A stretch of DNA of 64,000 nucleotides. Origin: G963662675 sp963676845 (GTDB taxonomy: Bacteria > Bacteroidota > Bacteroidia > Bacteroidales > Prolixibacteraceae). The notes beneath the pieces are model-generated. The model had not been told where the DNA came from. It saw only the letters and a list, made by a program, of their open reading frames with translations, and made no database searches. Of the stretch, positions 25,892-34,004 are shown piece by piece (positions within the stretch are counted from its first letter, which is position 1; every line of letters starts with the position of its first letter). A program made the position numbers and the translations under genes. The stretch spans positions 62,001-126,000 of the forward strand of contig CAXXKK010000019.1 in the NCBI GenBank assembly GCA_963676845.2, in the 5' to 3' direction.

Positions 25892-26920
25892 TTGGAACTA
25901 CTCCCCAAACATATCACGCTGAATGGTCAGCCAGTTTCTGTTTCTGATCTTCTTCAAAAAGAAGGGAAAACCGAATGGGAAAAGGAATGGCTTGATTTTT
26001 TAAAGGAATGGTATTCAAAATCTGATCATATAAACGTGCAAACTTCCGGCAGCACCGGAACTCCCAAGGTTATTCAACTGAAAAAAGACTTTGTTGCAGC
26101 GAGTGCAAAACGCACCATCCAATTTTTCAATTTACAAGAAAACGACCGTGTTTTACATTGTTTACCAAGTCGATTTATTGCCGGAAAGTTGATGATCGTT
26201 CGTGCATTAATAGGTAAACTTGATTTGCAGATTATTGATCCGGCAACAAATTTTGAATTCCTAAAAACTAAGAACTTCAAATTTGCAGCCATGGTTCCAA
26301 ACCAGATTTCTAAAATCCTGGAATATGAATCCTGGAATTTGGAATTTCTTTTAATCGGAGGAGCTGCAATTCCACATCAAATTGAAAGACAACTTCAACA
26401 GTTCTCAACAATATGCTATTCGAGTTATGCCATGACCGAAACCGCCACCCACATTGCATTACGCAAACTAAATGGCAGAAATCCTCAGGAATTTTATCAT
26501 TGTCTGGAAGATATTCATGTTGAATTATCGAATGATGAATGTCTTCAAATCTTCATGCCCGGACTTGAAATTCCATACCTCCAAACAACCGATTTAGCAG
26601 AATTAAAAGATGAAAAAACTTTCCACATCTTGGGAAGGGCAGATAATGTAATTATCTCCGGAGGCATAAAATATTCACCTGAAGCAATCGAAAAAAAGCT
26701 GGAATCGTTCATCAGTCAACCGTTTATGATTTCATCTCTTCCACACGAAACTCTTGGATCGCAAATTATACTTCAGCTTGAAGAATCTGAAAATGAGGAA
26801 ACCCGGCAAGAGATAAAAGCCATTTGCGAACAACATCTTGACAAATTTGAGCAACCCAGACAGATTCATTTTATCAATGAACTTCCCAGAACTGGGAATG
26901 GAAAGCTAAAAAGAAAATAA
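25892..26920 (+). CDS. menE: o-Succinylbenzoate-CoA ligase, short form
   Basis: This 342-residue ANL-family enzyme activates o-succinylbenzoate with ATP and CoA. Motifs are VQTSGSTGTPKVIQLKK near 50 (P-loop), YSSYAMTETATHIAL near 174 and GRADNVIISGGIKYSPEAIE near 248, with the C-terminal catalytic lysine in RTGNGKLKRK. It is about 100 residues shorter than E. coli MenE at the N terminus, which is normal in this phylum. The start is a TTG three bases after the menC stop, and no ATG fits better. It is the last gene of the operon, and no menH is present. Confidence 0.9.
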   Translation: MELLPKHITLNGQPVSVSDLLQKEGKTEWEKEWLDFLKEWYSKSDHINVQTSGSTGTPKVIQLKKDFVAASAKRTIQFFNLQENDRVLHCLPSRFIAGKLMIVRALIGKLDLQIIDPATNFEFLKTKNFKFAAMVPNQISKILEYESWNLEFLLIGGAAIPHQIERQLQQFSTICYSSYAMTETATHIALRKLNGRNPQEFYHCLEDIHVELSNDECLQIFMPGLEIPYLQTTDLAELKDEKTFHILGRADNVIISGGIKYSPEAIEKKLESFISQPFMISSLPHETLGSQIILQLEESENEETRQEIKAICEQHLDKFEQPRQIHFINELPRTGNGKLKRK

Positions 26921-26927
26921 AACGACC

Positions 26928-27620
26928 TTACCCTTTCTTCCTAAGCTCATCTAATTTATTCTCATCAAGGATTTTAATCTGATTTTTTTGAAGTTCAATC
27001 AATCCATTTGTATCAAAATCTTTAAGCATCCGGGTTACACTTTCCCTTGATGTACCAATTAATGAACCCAATTCAGCCTTTGTAAGATTCAAAGTAAAAG
27101 GATTTTCATTGTAAACTTCATGGTAAAAATACAAAAGGGCACTGGCAACTCTTCCTGGTAATTGTTGCTGAATATTATTTACAAGTCGGTCGAAATAATT
27201 CATTTCATCATTAAAAATGTAAGCAATAACCTGGGAAGCAAACTCTCCGTTTCGTTTTAGTAGTCGATCGAAATATTCAAGATCCAAAAAACACACTTTG
27301 GTGTCAGTAACGGCATAAGCAGAAAAGTAATTAAACTCATTTTTGTGGCTCAGGTTTTGAATTCCGAGATAAGCTCCTTTCTTTGAAATACTTAAAATGT
27401 AATCTTTTCCACCTGTTCCCTTTTTGCAAAGTTTTACAAAACCATCACGAATATATGTGATTGATTGCGCCGGAGAACCTTCCTTGAAAATCAAGTCCCC
27501 CTTTTTAAAATCGATATGCGAACAACCTTGTTCAAGTATACTTAACTCATCTGCATTTAGTACAGAAACAGCCCTTGATTTAATTACACACTCACTACAT
27601 TTCCGATCTAACCAATCCAT
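26928..27620 (-). CDS. Crp/Fnr-family transcription regulator
   Basis: This 230-residue protein has a cyclic-nucleotide-binding-like beta roll (about 20-140, with KKGDLIFKEGSPAQSITYI and DGFVKLCKKG) and a C-terminal winged helix (LTKAELGSLIGTSRESVTRM near 181). Cysteines at 8 and 11 (RKCSECVIKS) recall the short Cys-containing N terminus of FNR-like proteins, but only two are close together, so an iron-sulfur sensor is not established. It converges with the menaquinone operon, seven bases from menE. A role in oxygen or respiratory control would fit the location but is not shown. Confidence 0.88.
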   Translation of the reverse strand: MDWLDRKCSECVIKSRAVSVLNADELSILEQGCSHIDFKKGDLIFKEGSPAQSITYIRDGFVKLCKKGTGGKDYILSISKKGAYLGIQNLSHKNEFNYFSAYAVTDTKVCFLDLEYFDRLLKRNGEFASQVIAYIFNDEMNYFDRLVNNIQQQLPGRVASALLYFYHEVYNENPFTLNLTKAELGSLIGTSRESVTRMLKDFDTNGLIELQKNQIKILDENKLDELRKKG

Positions 27621-27726
27621 AGATTTCCAACATTAGCACATGTCACAATCAAACGAGATATATATCACACAAGTTAAAAAACATTTACTCATTTTAACTA
27701 GTATAATTGTAAAAAAGGATATAAAG

Positions 27727-27936
27727 ATGAAAAAGAAACTAATATTATCTTGTTATTACTTAGGAATTTGGGGAATCTTAGGATTCTTTGCAACAATCAT
27801 TTTAGGATTTCTTGCCTGCTGTGCTGGTTTATCTGAAAGCTTCTTTACTTATGCACTCATTATTTTTGCATTAGCCGGTATAATTACGTCAGCAGTTTGT
27901 ATTTCCAGAAAATGCAAGTGTCTGGACATGAAATAA
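27727..27936 (+). CDS. Small two-helix membrane protein
   Basis: From the ATG at 27727 the product is 69 residues. Two hydrophobic segments (LGIWGILGFFATIILGFLAC and FFTYALIIFALAGIITSAVC) are followed by a short basic, cysteine-containing tail (SRKCKCLDMK). An upstream in-frame ATG at 27640 would add 29 poorly supported residues. AAAAAAGGAT just before 27727 is a plausible ribosome site. AGTTAAAA and TTTTAACT (27672-27699) form an inverted repeat upstream that could be an operator. It is divergent from the Crp/Fnr gene. The function is unknown. Confidence 0.55.
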   Translation: MKKKLILSCYYLGIWGILGFFATIILGFLACCAGLSESFFTYALIIFALAGIITSAVCISRKCKCLDMK

Positions 27937-28002
27937 AACGATAGAAAAGATAATCAAAATAAGTCTTTCTTTAGGATTTATTATATTTCTCACAAAACCT
28001 TA

Positions 28003-28052
28003 ATACCATCAGATCTATTTTAAGATAGAAATATATCTGATGGTATTTTTAT
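28003..28052 (+). terminator. Rho-independent terminator
   Basis: ATACCATCAGAT (28003-28014) pairs perfectly with ATCTGATGGTAT (28035-28046), and a TTTTT run follows. It lies 66 bases after the small membrane-protein gene. The remaining 28053-28220 stretch shows no other feature. Confidence 0.85.
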
Positions 28053-28220
28053 TTCTTACACATAAGAACAGATTAATAATCTGATTCTTTATTTACACTT
28101 CCAATTAATACATATACCGATTATGTGATTTGCTCCATCTATTTTAATGGAAATTCGATAAGTAAAATGATCAATTTTAATTATCTTTTTTTGATAATTA
28201 TTAATCTAATTCATTGATAT

Positions 28221-28400
28221 ATGGAACTAAAAGAGCAAAATCGCAGGAAAGATCGAAGTTCATGGGTTATTGGTGGGACAACAATGATTGGCCTTGGAGT
28301 TGGTTTCATTTTTTTACAAGCCTCGGTGTTATTATTTATGGCATCGATTGTAATTGGTATTGGACTGGGACTTGTTATTGCACCATTTATCAAAAGTTAG
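28221..28400 (+). CDS. 59-residue membrane protein
   Basis: An ATG at 28221 opens 59 codons that end with TAG at 28398-28400. The start is charged (MELKEQNRRKDRSSW). Two glycine-rich membrane segments follow (VIGGTTMIGLGVGFIFLQ and LLFMASIVIGIGLGLVIAPF), with a short loop and tail. This looks like a small inner-membrane protein of the kind often annotated only as hypothetical. Neighbours give no clue to its role. Confidence 0.6.
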   Translation: MELKEQNRRKDRSSWVIGGTTMIGLGVGFIFLQASVLLFMASIVIGIGLGLVIAPFIKS

Positions 28401-28530
28401 CTAAGAATTTAATATTCTGAAAAAAAGAAGAGATAAACGAGTCAAAAAGCAATACGTAATTTACTAAATTGACTTTAATCCCTTTAAAGCTATCCCAAAA
28501 AACTCATTAATCAGAACTCTGCTTGAACGG

Positions 28531-29016
28531 CTACAAACTTTGATAGTTAGAAGTTTCATTGCCATTGTTATGAATAAAAATATTAGGTTGATTTTTTAAC
28601 TTACTAATTGTCAAATCAATAAATTCGGCATCAATATCTTTATCATTAAACCATTTCTCAATGCCATTTATCGTTGAGAATATATCTGAACTAATTGGTA
28701 AATTATCCTTCAACATTTCAAATAATGTTCCAACAACAACATCTTTAGGCTTATTTGTTAAAAAAACTGATTTCCTTTTCCCTTTTAATTCGGAGTTACT
28801 AAGAATAAGATTAACGTAGTGTCTAATATCACACTCTTCAAGTATTGGATTTGAATCTCGAAGATCAAGGATTCGATTATATTCTGGATCAAAATTAGGA
28901 TCAAGCGACATCATATTATGATAGAAAATAAAATCATCGATGTTAAAATCACCAGATAGGTACATGATAATTAATTTTCTTTTAGTATCAATTTGAAATG
29001 TTCCTTTTACATTCAT
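28531..29016 (-). CDS. Hypothetical protein, possibly STAS/SpoIIAA-like
   Basis: From ATG 29016 the product is 161 residues (MNVKGTFQIDTKRKLIIMYL). A pattern of short strands and helices (IIMYLSGDFNIDDFIFYHN, then RILDLRDSN, KSVFLTNKPKDVVVGTLFEM) resembles the SpoIIAA/STAS-like fold found in several Bacteroidota hypothetical proteins. I do not recognise the family with certainty. An ATG at 29043 would add nine residues. No signal peptide or membrane segment is present, and it stands alone. Confidence 0.6.
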   Translation of the reverse strand: MNVKGTFQIDTKRKLIIMYLSGDFNIDDFIFYHNMMSLDPNFDPEYNRILDLRDSNPILEECDIRHYVNLILSNSELKGKRKSVFLTNKPKDVVVGTLFEMLKDNLPISSDIFSTINGIEKWFNDKDIDAEFIDLTISKLKNQPNIFIHNNGNETSNYQSL

Positions 29017-29043
29017 CCCAGTATATTTACAACTAATACACAA

Positions 29044-29372
29044 AATTGGGCATTAGTTCACTCAGCTTTAATCTGCGGTTCTTTAAAATTAAGCAATATT
29101 TTTAAATTATTAGCTCAAAACATAATAAGAAAACAGATGACAAATAAAAAGCAAATCATCCAGAATGAACATAACTATAGGAATAACTCTAAAAAAATTA
29201 ATTAGAATGAAAAAACTCATACTTATAGGAATAACGTATTCATAAAATACGTACAATTGCAAAGCAACAAAACGGCAAAGGGAAGCTATTCAACATTTTG
29301 ATATTCAACTATCTACTTACCGCATTGATTGGACAAAAAACAATTTAGATTTAATTTTTGCTCAAATAAGAA
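29044..29372. other. Intergenic stretch without supported genes
   Basis: AT-rich DNA between two divergent genes. A 12-codon frame starts at 29208 (MKKLILIGITYS) and stops at once. A start-less open frame at about 29247-29400 has some coding-like composition but no family match. I see no hairpin terminator or clear promoter. Confidence 0.5.
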
Positions 29373-30842
29373 ATGCAATCAACATTAATCCTTTTGGATT
29401 CGTTGGCAGAGTGGAAACCCTACTACGAAACAGAAACCATTATATCAGCTTCTGATTATCTTCAAAATGAACACTTAAGCAAAAAACCATTATTGGTTAT
29501 CAATCTTTGTAACAACCTAAATTACCACACTGAAGGGTATTATTGTTCATTGCTGGCACAGGCCCGTGGGCATAAAGTAATACCCGATGTTGACATCTTA
29601 AACCGAATAGAAAGTGGTGCTTTAACTCGCATGGATAATGCTTTACAAAAAATTTGTCAAAAATGGATTCAGACAAAAAATGAAACTGAAAAGGAATTCT
29701 TTGAAGTTGATATTTATTTTGGAACCACAAACGAACCAGAATTAAGCAAAATTGCACGCTATATTTTTGAACAACTTCCCTGCCCATTATTGCGAGTGAC
29801 TTTTGCAAACCGGATGAAAAGCCAAATTGATTCAATACGATTACTTAGTCTAAATGAATTAAACGATGGGCAACAAGATCTTTTTGCACTGGCACTGGAT
29901 AATTTCAACAAGCGTGTATGGAGACAGCCCAGGCATCACAAAGCAATGCGTTACGATTTAGCCATACTTCACGATCCCAGCGAGCAGCTGCCTCCAAGCA
30001 ATAAAGCTGCATTGAATAAATTTATATCTCAGGCAAAAAAAATGCACATCAATGCTGAGTTAATAACAGAAGACGATACGACACGATTACTCGAATTTGA
30101 TGGTTTGTTTATTCGTCAGACAACAGCATTAAATCATATCACCTACAACCTGGCACAAAAGGCCAGACAAGCAGATATGGTTGTTATCGACGATCCAATT
30201 TCAATTATTCGCTGTACGAATAAAGTATATCTCAAAGAATTGCTGGAACGAGAAAGAATTCCAACACCTAAATCAAAACTTATATTTAAAGAGAGTCCTT
30301 GTTCATTTCAGGAAATTGAAGAATTTCTGGGATCTCCTATTATTATGAAAATACCTGATGGGTCTTTCTCTTTTGGCATGCATAAGGTTGAAAATGAAAA
30401 TCAATATCTATCTGCTCTTGAAATCTTGTCAGAATCAACTTCAGTTTTTCTTGCACAAGAATTTGTGCCAACCTCATACGATTGGAGAATTGGGATTTTG
30501 AATGGTGAACCATTATATGCCTGTAAGTATTTTATGGCCCGTGGACACTGGCAAATCTACAACCATCAGGATAATGGGAGACCCAAAAGTGGATCTTTCG
30601 AGACCGTACCAGTAAGTAAAGTACCTAAACATGTGGTACGAAATGCTGTCAAAGCTGCATCTTTAATTGGGAAGGGACTTTACGGAGTTGATTTAAAAGA
30701 AATTGACGGCAGATCAGTTGTTATTGAAGTGAATGATAACCCCTCAATCGACCAAGGTATTGAAGATGATATTTTAGGAGATGAGCTATATCGTCGTATA
30801 TTAGGTGAGTTTATAAACAGGATGGAACAAAAGGGGAAATAA
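29373..30842 (+). CDS. RLAN-domain RimK-like ATP-grasp ligase
   Basis: This 489-residue protein has an N-terminal region (about 1-190) that fits the RLAN domain described in front of some RimK-type ATP-grasp enzymes. The ATP-grasp domain follows (about 270-480): a P-loop-like stretch IIMKIPDGSFSFGMHKVEN near 326, DWRIGILNGEPLYACKY near 371, and VVIEVNDNPSIDQG near 448, which supplies magnesium ligands. Such enzymes ligate an amino acid, often glutamate, to a carboxylate of a peptide, protein or small molecule. The acceptor here is unknown. A GNAT acetyltransferase starts one base after its stop, which fits predicted amidoligase-GNAT pairs. Confidence 0.85.
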   Translation: MQSTLILLDSLAEWKPYYETETIISASDYLQNEHLSKKPLLVINLCNNLNYHTEGYYCSLLAQARGHKVIPDVDILNRIESGALTRMDNALQKICQKWIQTKNETEKEFFEVDIYFGTTNEPELSKIARYIFEQLPCPLLRVTFANRMKSQIDSIRLLSLNELNDGQQDLFALALDNFNKRVWRQPRHHKAMRYDLAILHDPSEQLPPSNKAALNKFISQAKKMHINAELITEDDTTRLLEFDGLFIRQTTALNHITYNLAQKARQADMVVIDDPISIIRCTNKVYLKELLERERIPTPKSKLIFKESPCSFQEIEEFLGSPIIMKIPDGSFSFGMHKVENENQYLSALEILSESTSVFLAQEFVPTSYDWRIGILNGEPLYACKYFMARGHWQIYNHQDNGRPKSGSFETVPVSKVPKHVVRNAVKAASLIGKGLYGVDLKEIDGRSVVIEVNDNPSIDQGIEDDILGDELYRRILGEFINRMEQKGK

Positions 30843-30843
30843 G

Positions 30844-31302
30844 ATGACCTTGTCAACCCAACTACATAAAGTAAAACCTGCCGAAATTAAAATGATTTAC
30901 AAAATCGAGAAGCAGTGTTTTGATCAGGAAAGTTTTTCATACAGACAACTTTACTATTTGGGGACTAAGGCAAAATCTGATTTTTTAGTTACAAAACATG
31001 AAGAAAAAATCTCATCCTATATCATCCTCTTAAAAAGAAGAAAGAGCAGCATGTTGCGAATCTACTCCATCGCTGTTGCTCCAGGTTTTAGAGGAAAGGG
31101 GCTCGCTCGAATTTTATTAAATGAAGCTGAAAAAATAGCTTCAAAATCTGGCTATAAATATCTATCTCTCGAGGTTAGCGAGCTAAACAGTATAGCGGTA
31201 AATCTATATCTAAAATCTGGATTTGAAGTTTATGGAGAACGATTAGCTTACTATAAAGATGGAAGTAAAGCCTTATTAATGAGAAAAGAGATCCAAGATT
31301 AA
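30844..31302 (+). CDS. GNAT-family N-acetyltransferase
   Basis: This 152-residue protein has the acetyl-CoA pyrophosphate loop in VAPGFRGKGLARILLNEAE (motif RGKGLA, residues 84-89) and the C-terminal LSLEVSELNSIAVNLYLKSG and FEVYGERLAYYKDGS segments seen in RimI-like proteins. It starts one base after the ATP-grasp gene and is surely co-transcribed. It would acetylate an amine on the product or target of the ligase, but this is inferred only from coupling. Confidence 0.88.
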   Translation: MTLSTQLHKVKPAEIKMIYKIEKQCFDQESFSYRQLYYLGTKAKSDFLVTKHEEKISSYIILLKRRKSSMLRIYSIAVAPGFRGKGLARILLNEAEKIASKSGYKYLSLEVSELNSIAVNLYLKSGFEVYGERLAYYKDGSKALLMRKEIQD

Positions 31303-31310
31303 ATCAATTT

Positions 31311-32018
31311 TCATTCATCTTTAAACAAATCGTGATCACCATTAAAATCATTTCGAAAAATTGAACTGTCTGAAAGCTGCTTCATTTCTCTCATACCAGT
31401 TCGCCACATAAAAATAATATACGGAATGAAAATCAATAAAGCCCAGGAATGGTTAGACATCAAAATAAAGTTGTAGATACCATGTAGCAAAATCGGGTAG
31501 AATACAGCAAGCCAAAGCAATTTCCGTCTACGTTCAGGATAAAACCGGGCAAGCCCAACAAAAAACCCCATATTCACGCCAAATAGAAAATGAGCAGGAA
31601 CAGCAGTAATTGCACGCGTAAATCCTGCCTGTATTCCATAATCAAATACATACATGACATTTTCTACTGCTGCAAACCCAAGAGATATAAAAACGGCATA
31701 AACAATTCCGTCAAACTTCTCATTAAATTCCGGGCTTTTCCAAATCAATATGTAAAGAAAGATGAACTTAAAGAGTTCTTCCGTAAAAGATGCAACAATA
31801 AAAGAGTCATAAAAAATGCTTGTCCAACCGTAAAGAGAAGACCCCAGAAGTGAAAATCCTCTTTCAACCCAAACAATTGGGATAGATGAAAATATTCCCA
31901 TCGCCAGAGCAACAAGAAGCATATCCCAGGGTTCTTTTTCGTACTTGTCCCGAAAAAAGGTATAGGCCAACAAGATACCTACTGGTGCGAGGGCCAATAT
32001 TAGCATATTGATCGCCAT
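31311..32018 (-). CDS. prsW: PrsW-family intramembrane metalloprotease
   Basis: This 235-residue protein has about seven to eight membrane helices and the family's glutamate motif (SFTEELFKFIFLYILIW, near 77-93). Further motifs are GFAAVENVMYVFDYG near 115 and the histidine segment AVPAHFLFGVNMGFFVGLAR near 140. PrsW-type enzymes cut membrane anti-sigma factors in some bacteria and belong to the CPBP/Abi-like superfamily. The target here is unknown. Its start is one base after the purine nucleoside phosphorylase stop, so it is the last gene of an lpxK-PNP-prsW run. Confidence 0.87.
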   Translation of the reverse strand: MAINMLILALAPVGILLAYTFFRDKYEKEPWDMLLVALAMGIFSSIPIVWVERGFSLLGSSLYGWTSIFYDSFIVASFTEELFKFIFLYILIWKSPEFNEKFDGIVYAVFISLGFAAVENVMYVFDYGIQAGFTRAITAVPAHFLFGVNMGFFVGLARFYPERRRKLLWLAVFYPILLHGIYNFILMSNHSWALLIFIPYIIFMWRTGMREMKQLSDSSIFRNDFNGDHDLFKDE

Positions 32019-32019
32019 A

Positions 32020-32832
32020 CTATAGCTGAGCTATCAGATTTTTGAGGATCAAAGTCATTTGTGGCTCCGACTTCATGGCCACTTCCTGCACTTCTTCGTG
32101 AGAAACCTCAACAATCTCTCCCGGCACACCACTGTCACAAATAATTGACATGCCGAAAACTTTCATGTCCATGTGTCTGGCTGCAATCACTTCTGGAATA
32201 GTTGACATTCCGACCACATCTCCACCCAATGTGCGGAACATTTTATATTCGGCAGGAGTTTCGTAAGTAGGCCCCTGGACTCCAACATATACGCCTTCTT
32301 TTACTTCAATTTTATTTTTTAGGGCAATAAATTTTGCCTTTTGCCGAAGTTCCCTGCAATAAGGTTCACTCATATCGGGGAAACGTGGCCCCAGTTCATC
32401 CATATTTACACCTCTTAGAGGATGTTCAGGAAACATGTTGATGTGATCACCAATAATCATCAAATCCCCAATTTTGAATTCCGGATTTAATCCTCCAGAA
32501 GCATTCGAAACAACCAGCAAATTTATCCCAAGCATTTTCATGACACGAACAGGGAAAACCACTTCCTGCATGGAATACCCTTCGTAATAATGAAAGCGCC
32601 CTTGCATGGCAAGAATCTTCTTTCCACCAAGCTCACCAAAAATTAGATGGCCGTTATGTCCCTGAACCGTAGAAACAGGAAAATCAGGAATCTCTTTGTA
32701 CGGGATTTCCTTTTCAATCCTGATCTCGTTAACAAGACCTCCAAGTCCGGACCCCAGGATTATTCCAACTTCAGGCTGTACCTTGATTATTTCTTTTATG
32801 TAGTTCGCGGTTGCTTCGATTGTCTTTAACAT
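32020..32832 (-). CDS. Purine nucleoside phosphorylase (trimeric type)
   Basis: This 270-residue protein matches the trimeric PNP/PunA family, which splits inosine and guanosine with phosphate. Motifs are VGIILGSGLGGLVNEI near 22, VQGHNGHLIFGELGGKKIL near 57, VVSNASGGLNPEFKIGD near 107, and MFRTLGGDVVGMSTIPEVIA near 198 followed by the base-binding CDSG region. It starts 62 bases inside the 3' end of lpxK in another frame. Gene-name use differs (punA, deoD), so no symbol is given. Confidence 0.94.
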   Translation of the reverse strand: MLKTIEATANYIKEIIKVQPEVGIILGSGLGGLVNEIRIEKEIPYKEIPDFPVSTVQGHNGHLIFGELGGKKILAMQGRFHYYEGYSMQEVVFPVRVMKMLGINLLVVSNASGGLNPEFKIGDLMIIGDHINMFPEHPLRGVNMDELGPRFPDMSEPYCRELRQKAKFIALKNKIEVKEGVYVGVQGPTYETPAEYKMFRTLGGDVVGMSTIPEVIAARHMDMKVFGMSIICDSGVPGEIVEVSHEEVQEVAMKSEPQMTLILKNLIAQL

Positions 32833-33874
32833 AGCCCACTATTTTTTTATTAAAACTTTTCCCTTCGCTCTCTAAGAACTTAATTTTAACAGGAATGAAA
32901 AATATGCGAGACTTAACGTCGTCCGATAACGTGTTCTCAACCTGAAGTCGCATAGCATCCTTTTCGGTAGTTAAAATGAAAGGCGCTTTTTTACCGTGCT
33001 TGTTATACGTTGTTTCGATTAATCTCCAGTCTTTACTTGTAAATTCATGATGATCGTTAAAAACAATCTCATCAACTATTTTGGATGTTGACGATAAATA
33101 TTTCCGGAACTGCTCCGGATTTGCAATTCCCGACAATAAAATTGACGACACCCGGTTTTCCTTCAGGTTTGGGTTTTCTGCTGCCTGATCCGGAAAAACA
33201 GGGACAGCCTCGGCATATTCCATCGTTGTAAAATACAACGACTGATAAGGGCGAAGGTTGACATCCTTCATAATAATTCGTCGGGTTATCGGGGTAATTT
33301 CATCGGGGCACTTGGTATAAATAATCACATTTGCCCTGCGCTGCTGATAAATTCTTTCCCGAAGTCTCCCCAGTGGTAAAAGCCGGTCTTTATCAATAGG
33401 CCGGTTGTAGTCAATCAGCAAAATATTGATCCCTGCTTTCACCTGTCTGTGCTGATAAGCATCATCCAGCAAAATAACATCTGGCGAATTTTCCTTATTG
33501 CTCAGAAGACGGTTAATTCCATGCACTCGTTTTTCGTCGACAGCAACTGTTGCTTCCGGATATTTCTTTTTAATCTGCAACGGTTCATCACCCACATCCT
33601 GAACTGCAGATTCCGATTGCACCAACATAAATCCTTTTGTTTTCCTTTTATATCCCCGGCTTAATGTTGCCACATTTACATGTTTCTTCATCAATTCGAC
33701 CAAATATTCGGTATGAGGGGTTTTTCCTGTTCCCCCAACAGTAATATTTCCAATCGAAATTACAGGAATCTCAAATTCGTGGGATTTAAAAAAATTATAA
33801 TCGTACATAAAATTACGTATGTAGACGACTATACCATAAATAACCGAAAGCGGATATAAAAGAATCTTTAGCAT
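32771..33874 (-). CDS. lpxK: Tetraacyldisaccharide 4'-kinase
   Basis: This protein of 367 residues phosphorylates the lipid A disaccharide at the inner membrane. The N terminus has the anchor helix (MLKILLYPLSVIYGIVVYIR). The modified P-loop is VISIGNITVGGTGKTPHTEY near 38-57, followed by VATLSRGYKRKTKGF and VILLDDAYQHRQVKAGINI near 129. I chose the ATG at 33874 because it gives the normal LpxK start. An ATG at 33907 would add 11 residues. Its last 62 bases overlap the purine nucleoside phosphorylase start. Confidence 0.93.
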   Translation of the reverse strand: MLKILLYPLSVIYGIVVYIRNFMYDYNFFKSHEFEIPVISIGNITVGGTGKTPHTEYLVELMKKHVNVATLSRGYKRKTKGFMLVQSESAVQDVGDEPLQIKKKYPEATVAVDEKRVHGINRLLSNKENSPDVILLDDAYQHRQVKAGINILLIDYNRPIDKDRLLPLGRLRERIYQQRRANVIIYTKCPDEITPITRRIIMKDVNLRPYQSLYFTTMEYAEAVPVFPDQAAENPNLKENRVSSILLSGIANPEQFRKYLSSTSKIVDEIVFNDHHEFTSKDWRLIETTYNKHGKKAPFILTTEKDAMRLQVENTLSDDVKSRIFFIPVKIKFLESEGKSFNKKIVGYVKDNRSNRELHKRNNQGTA

Positions 33875-33920
33875 AAACAGTGCAGGTTTTCTACACGAAG
33901 TTATCAAAAATCAAGTATAA

Positions 33921-33956
33921 AAAAAGAAGTTGTCAAACTTTTGACAACTTCTTTAC
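33921..33956 (-). terminator. Rho-independent terminator of sppA
   Basis: AAAGAAGTTGTCAA (33923-33936) pairs perfectly with TTGACAACTTCTTT (33941-33954) across four bases. A T-run follows on the minus strand. It separates sppA from the lpxK group. Confidence 0.88.
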
Positions 33957-34004
33957 CTTCAAAACATATTTCTCATATTCTCCTATATATCAATCACTTC
34001 AATA

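Noticed and set aside
29247..29372. Coding-like open frame before the ATP-grasp gene
   Set aside because: No start codon, interrupted upstream by stops, and overlapping the true ATP-grasp start in another frame.
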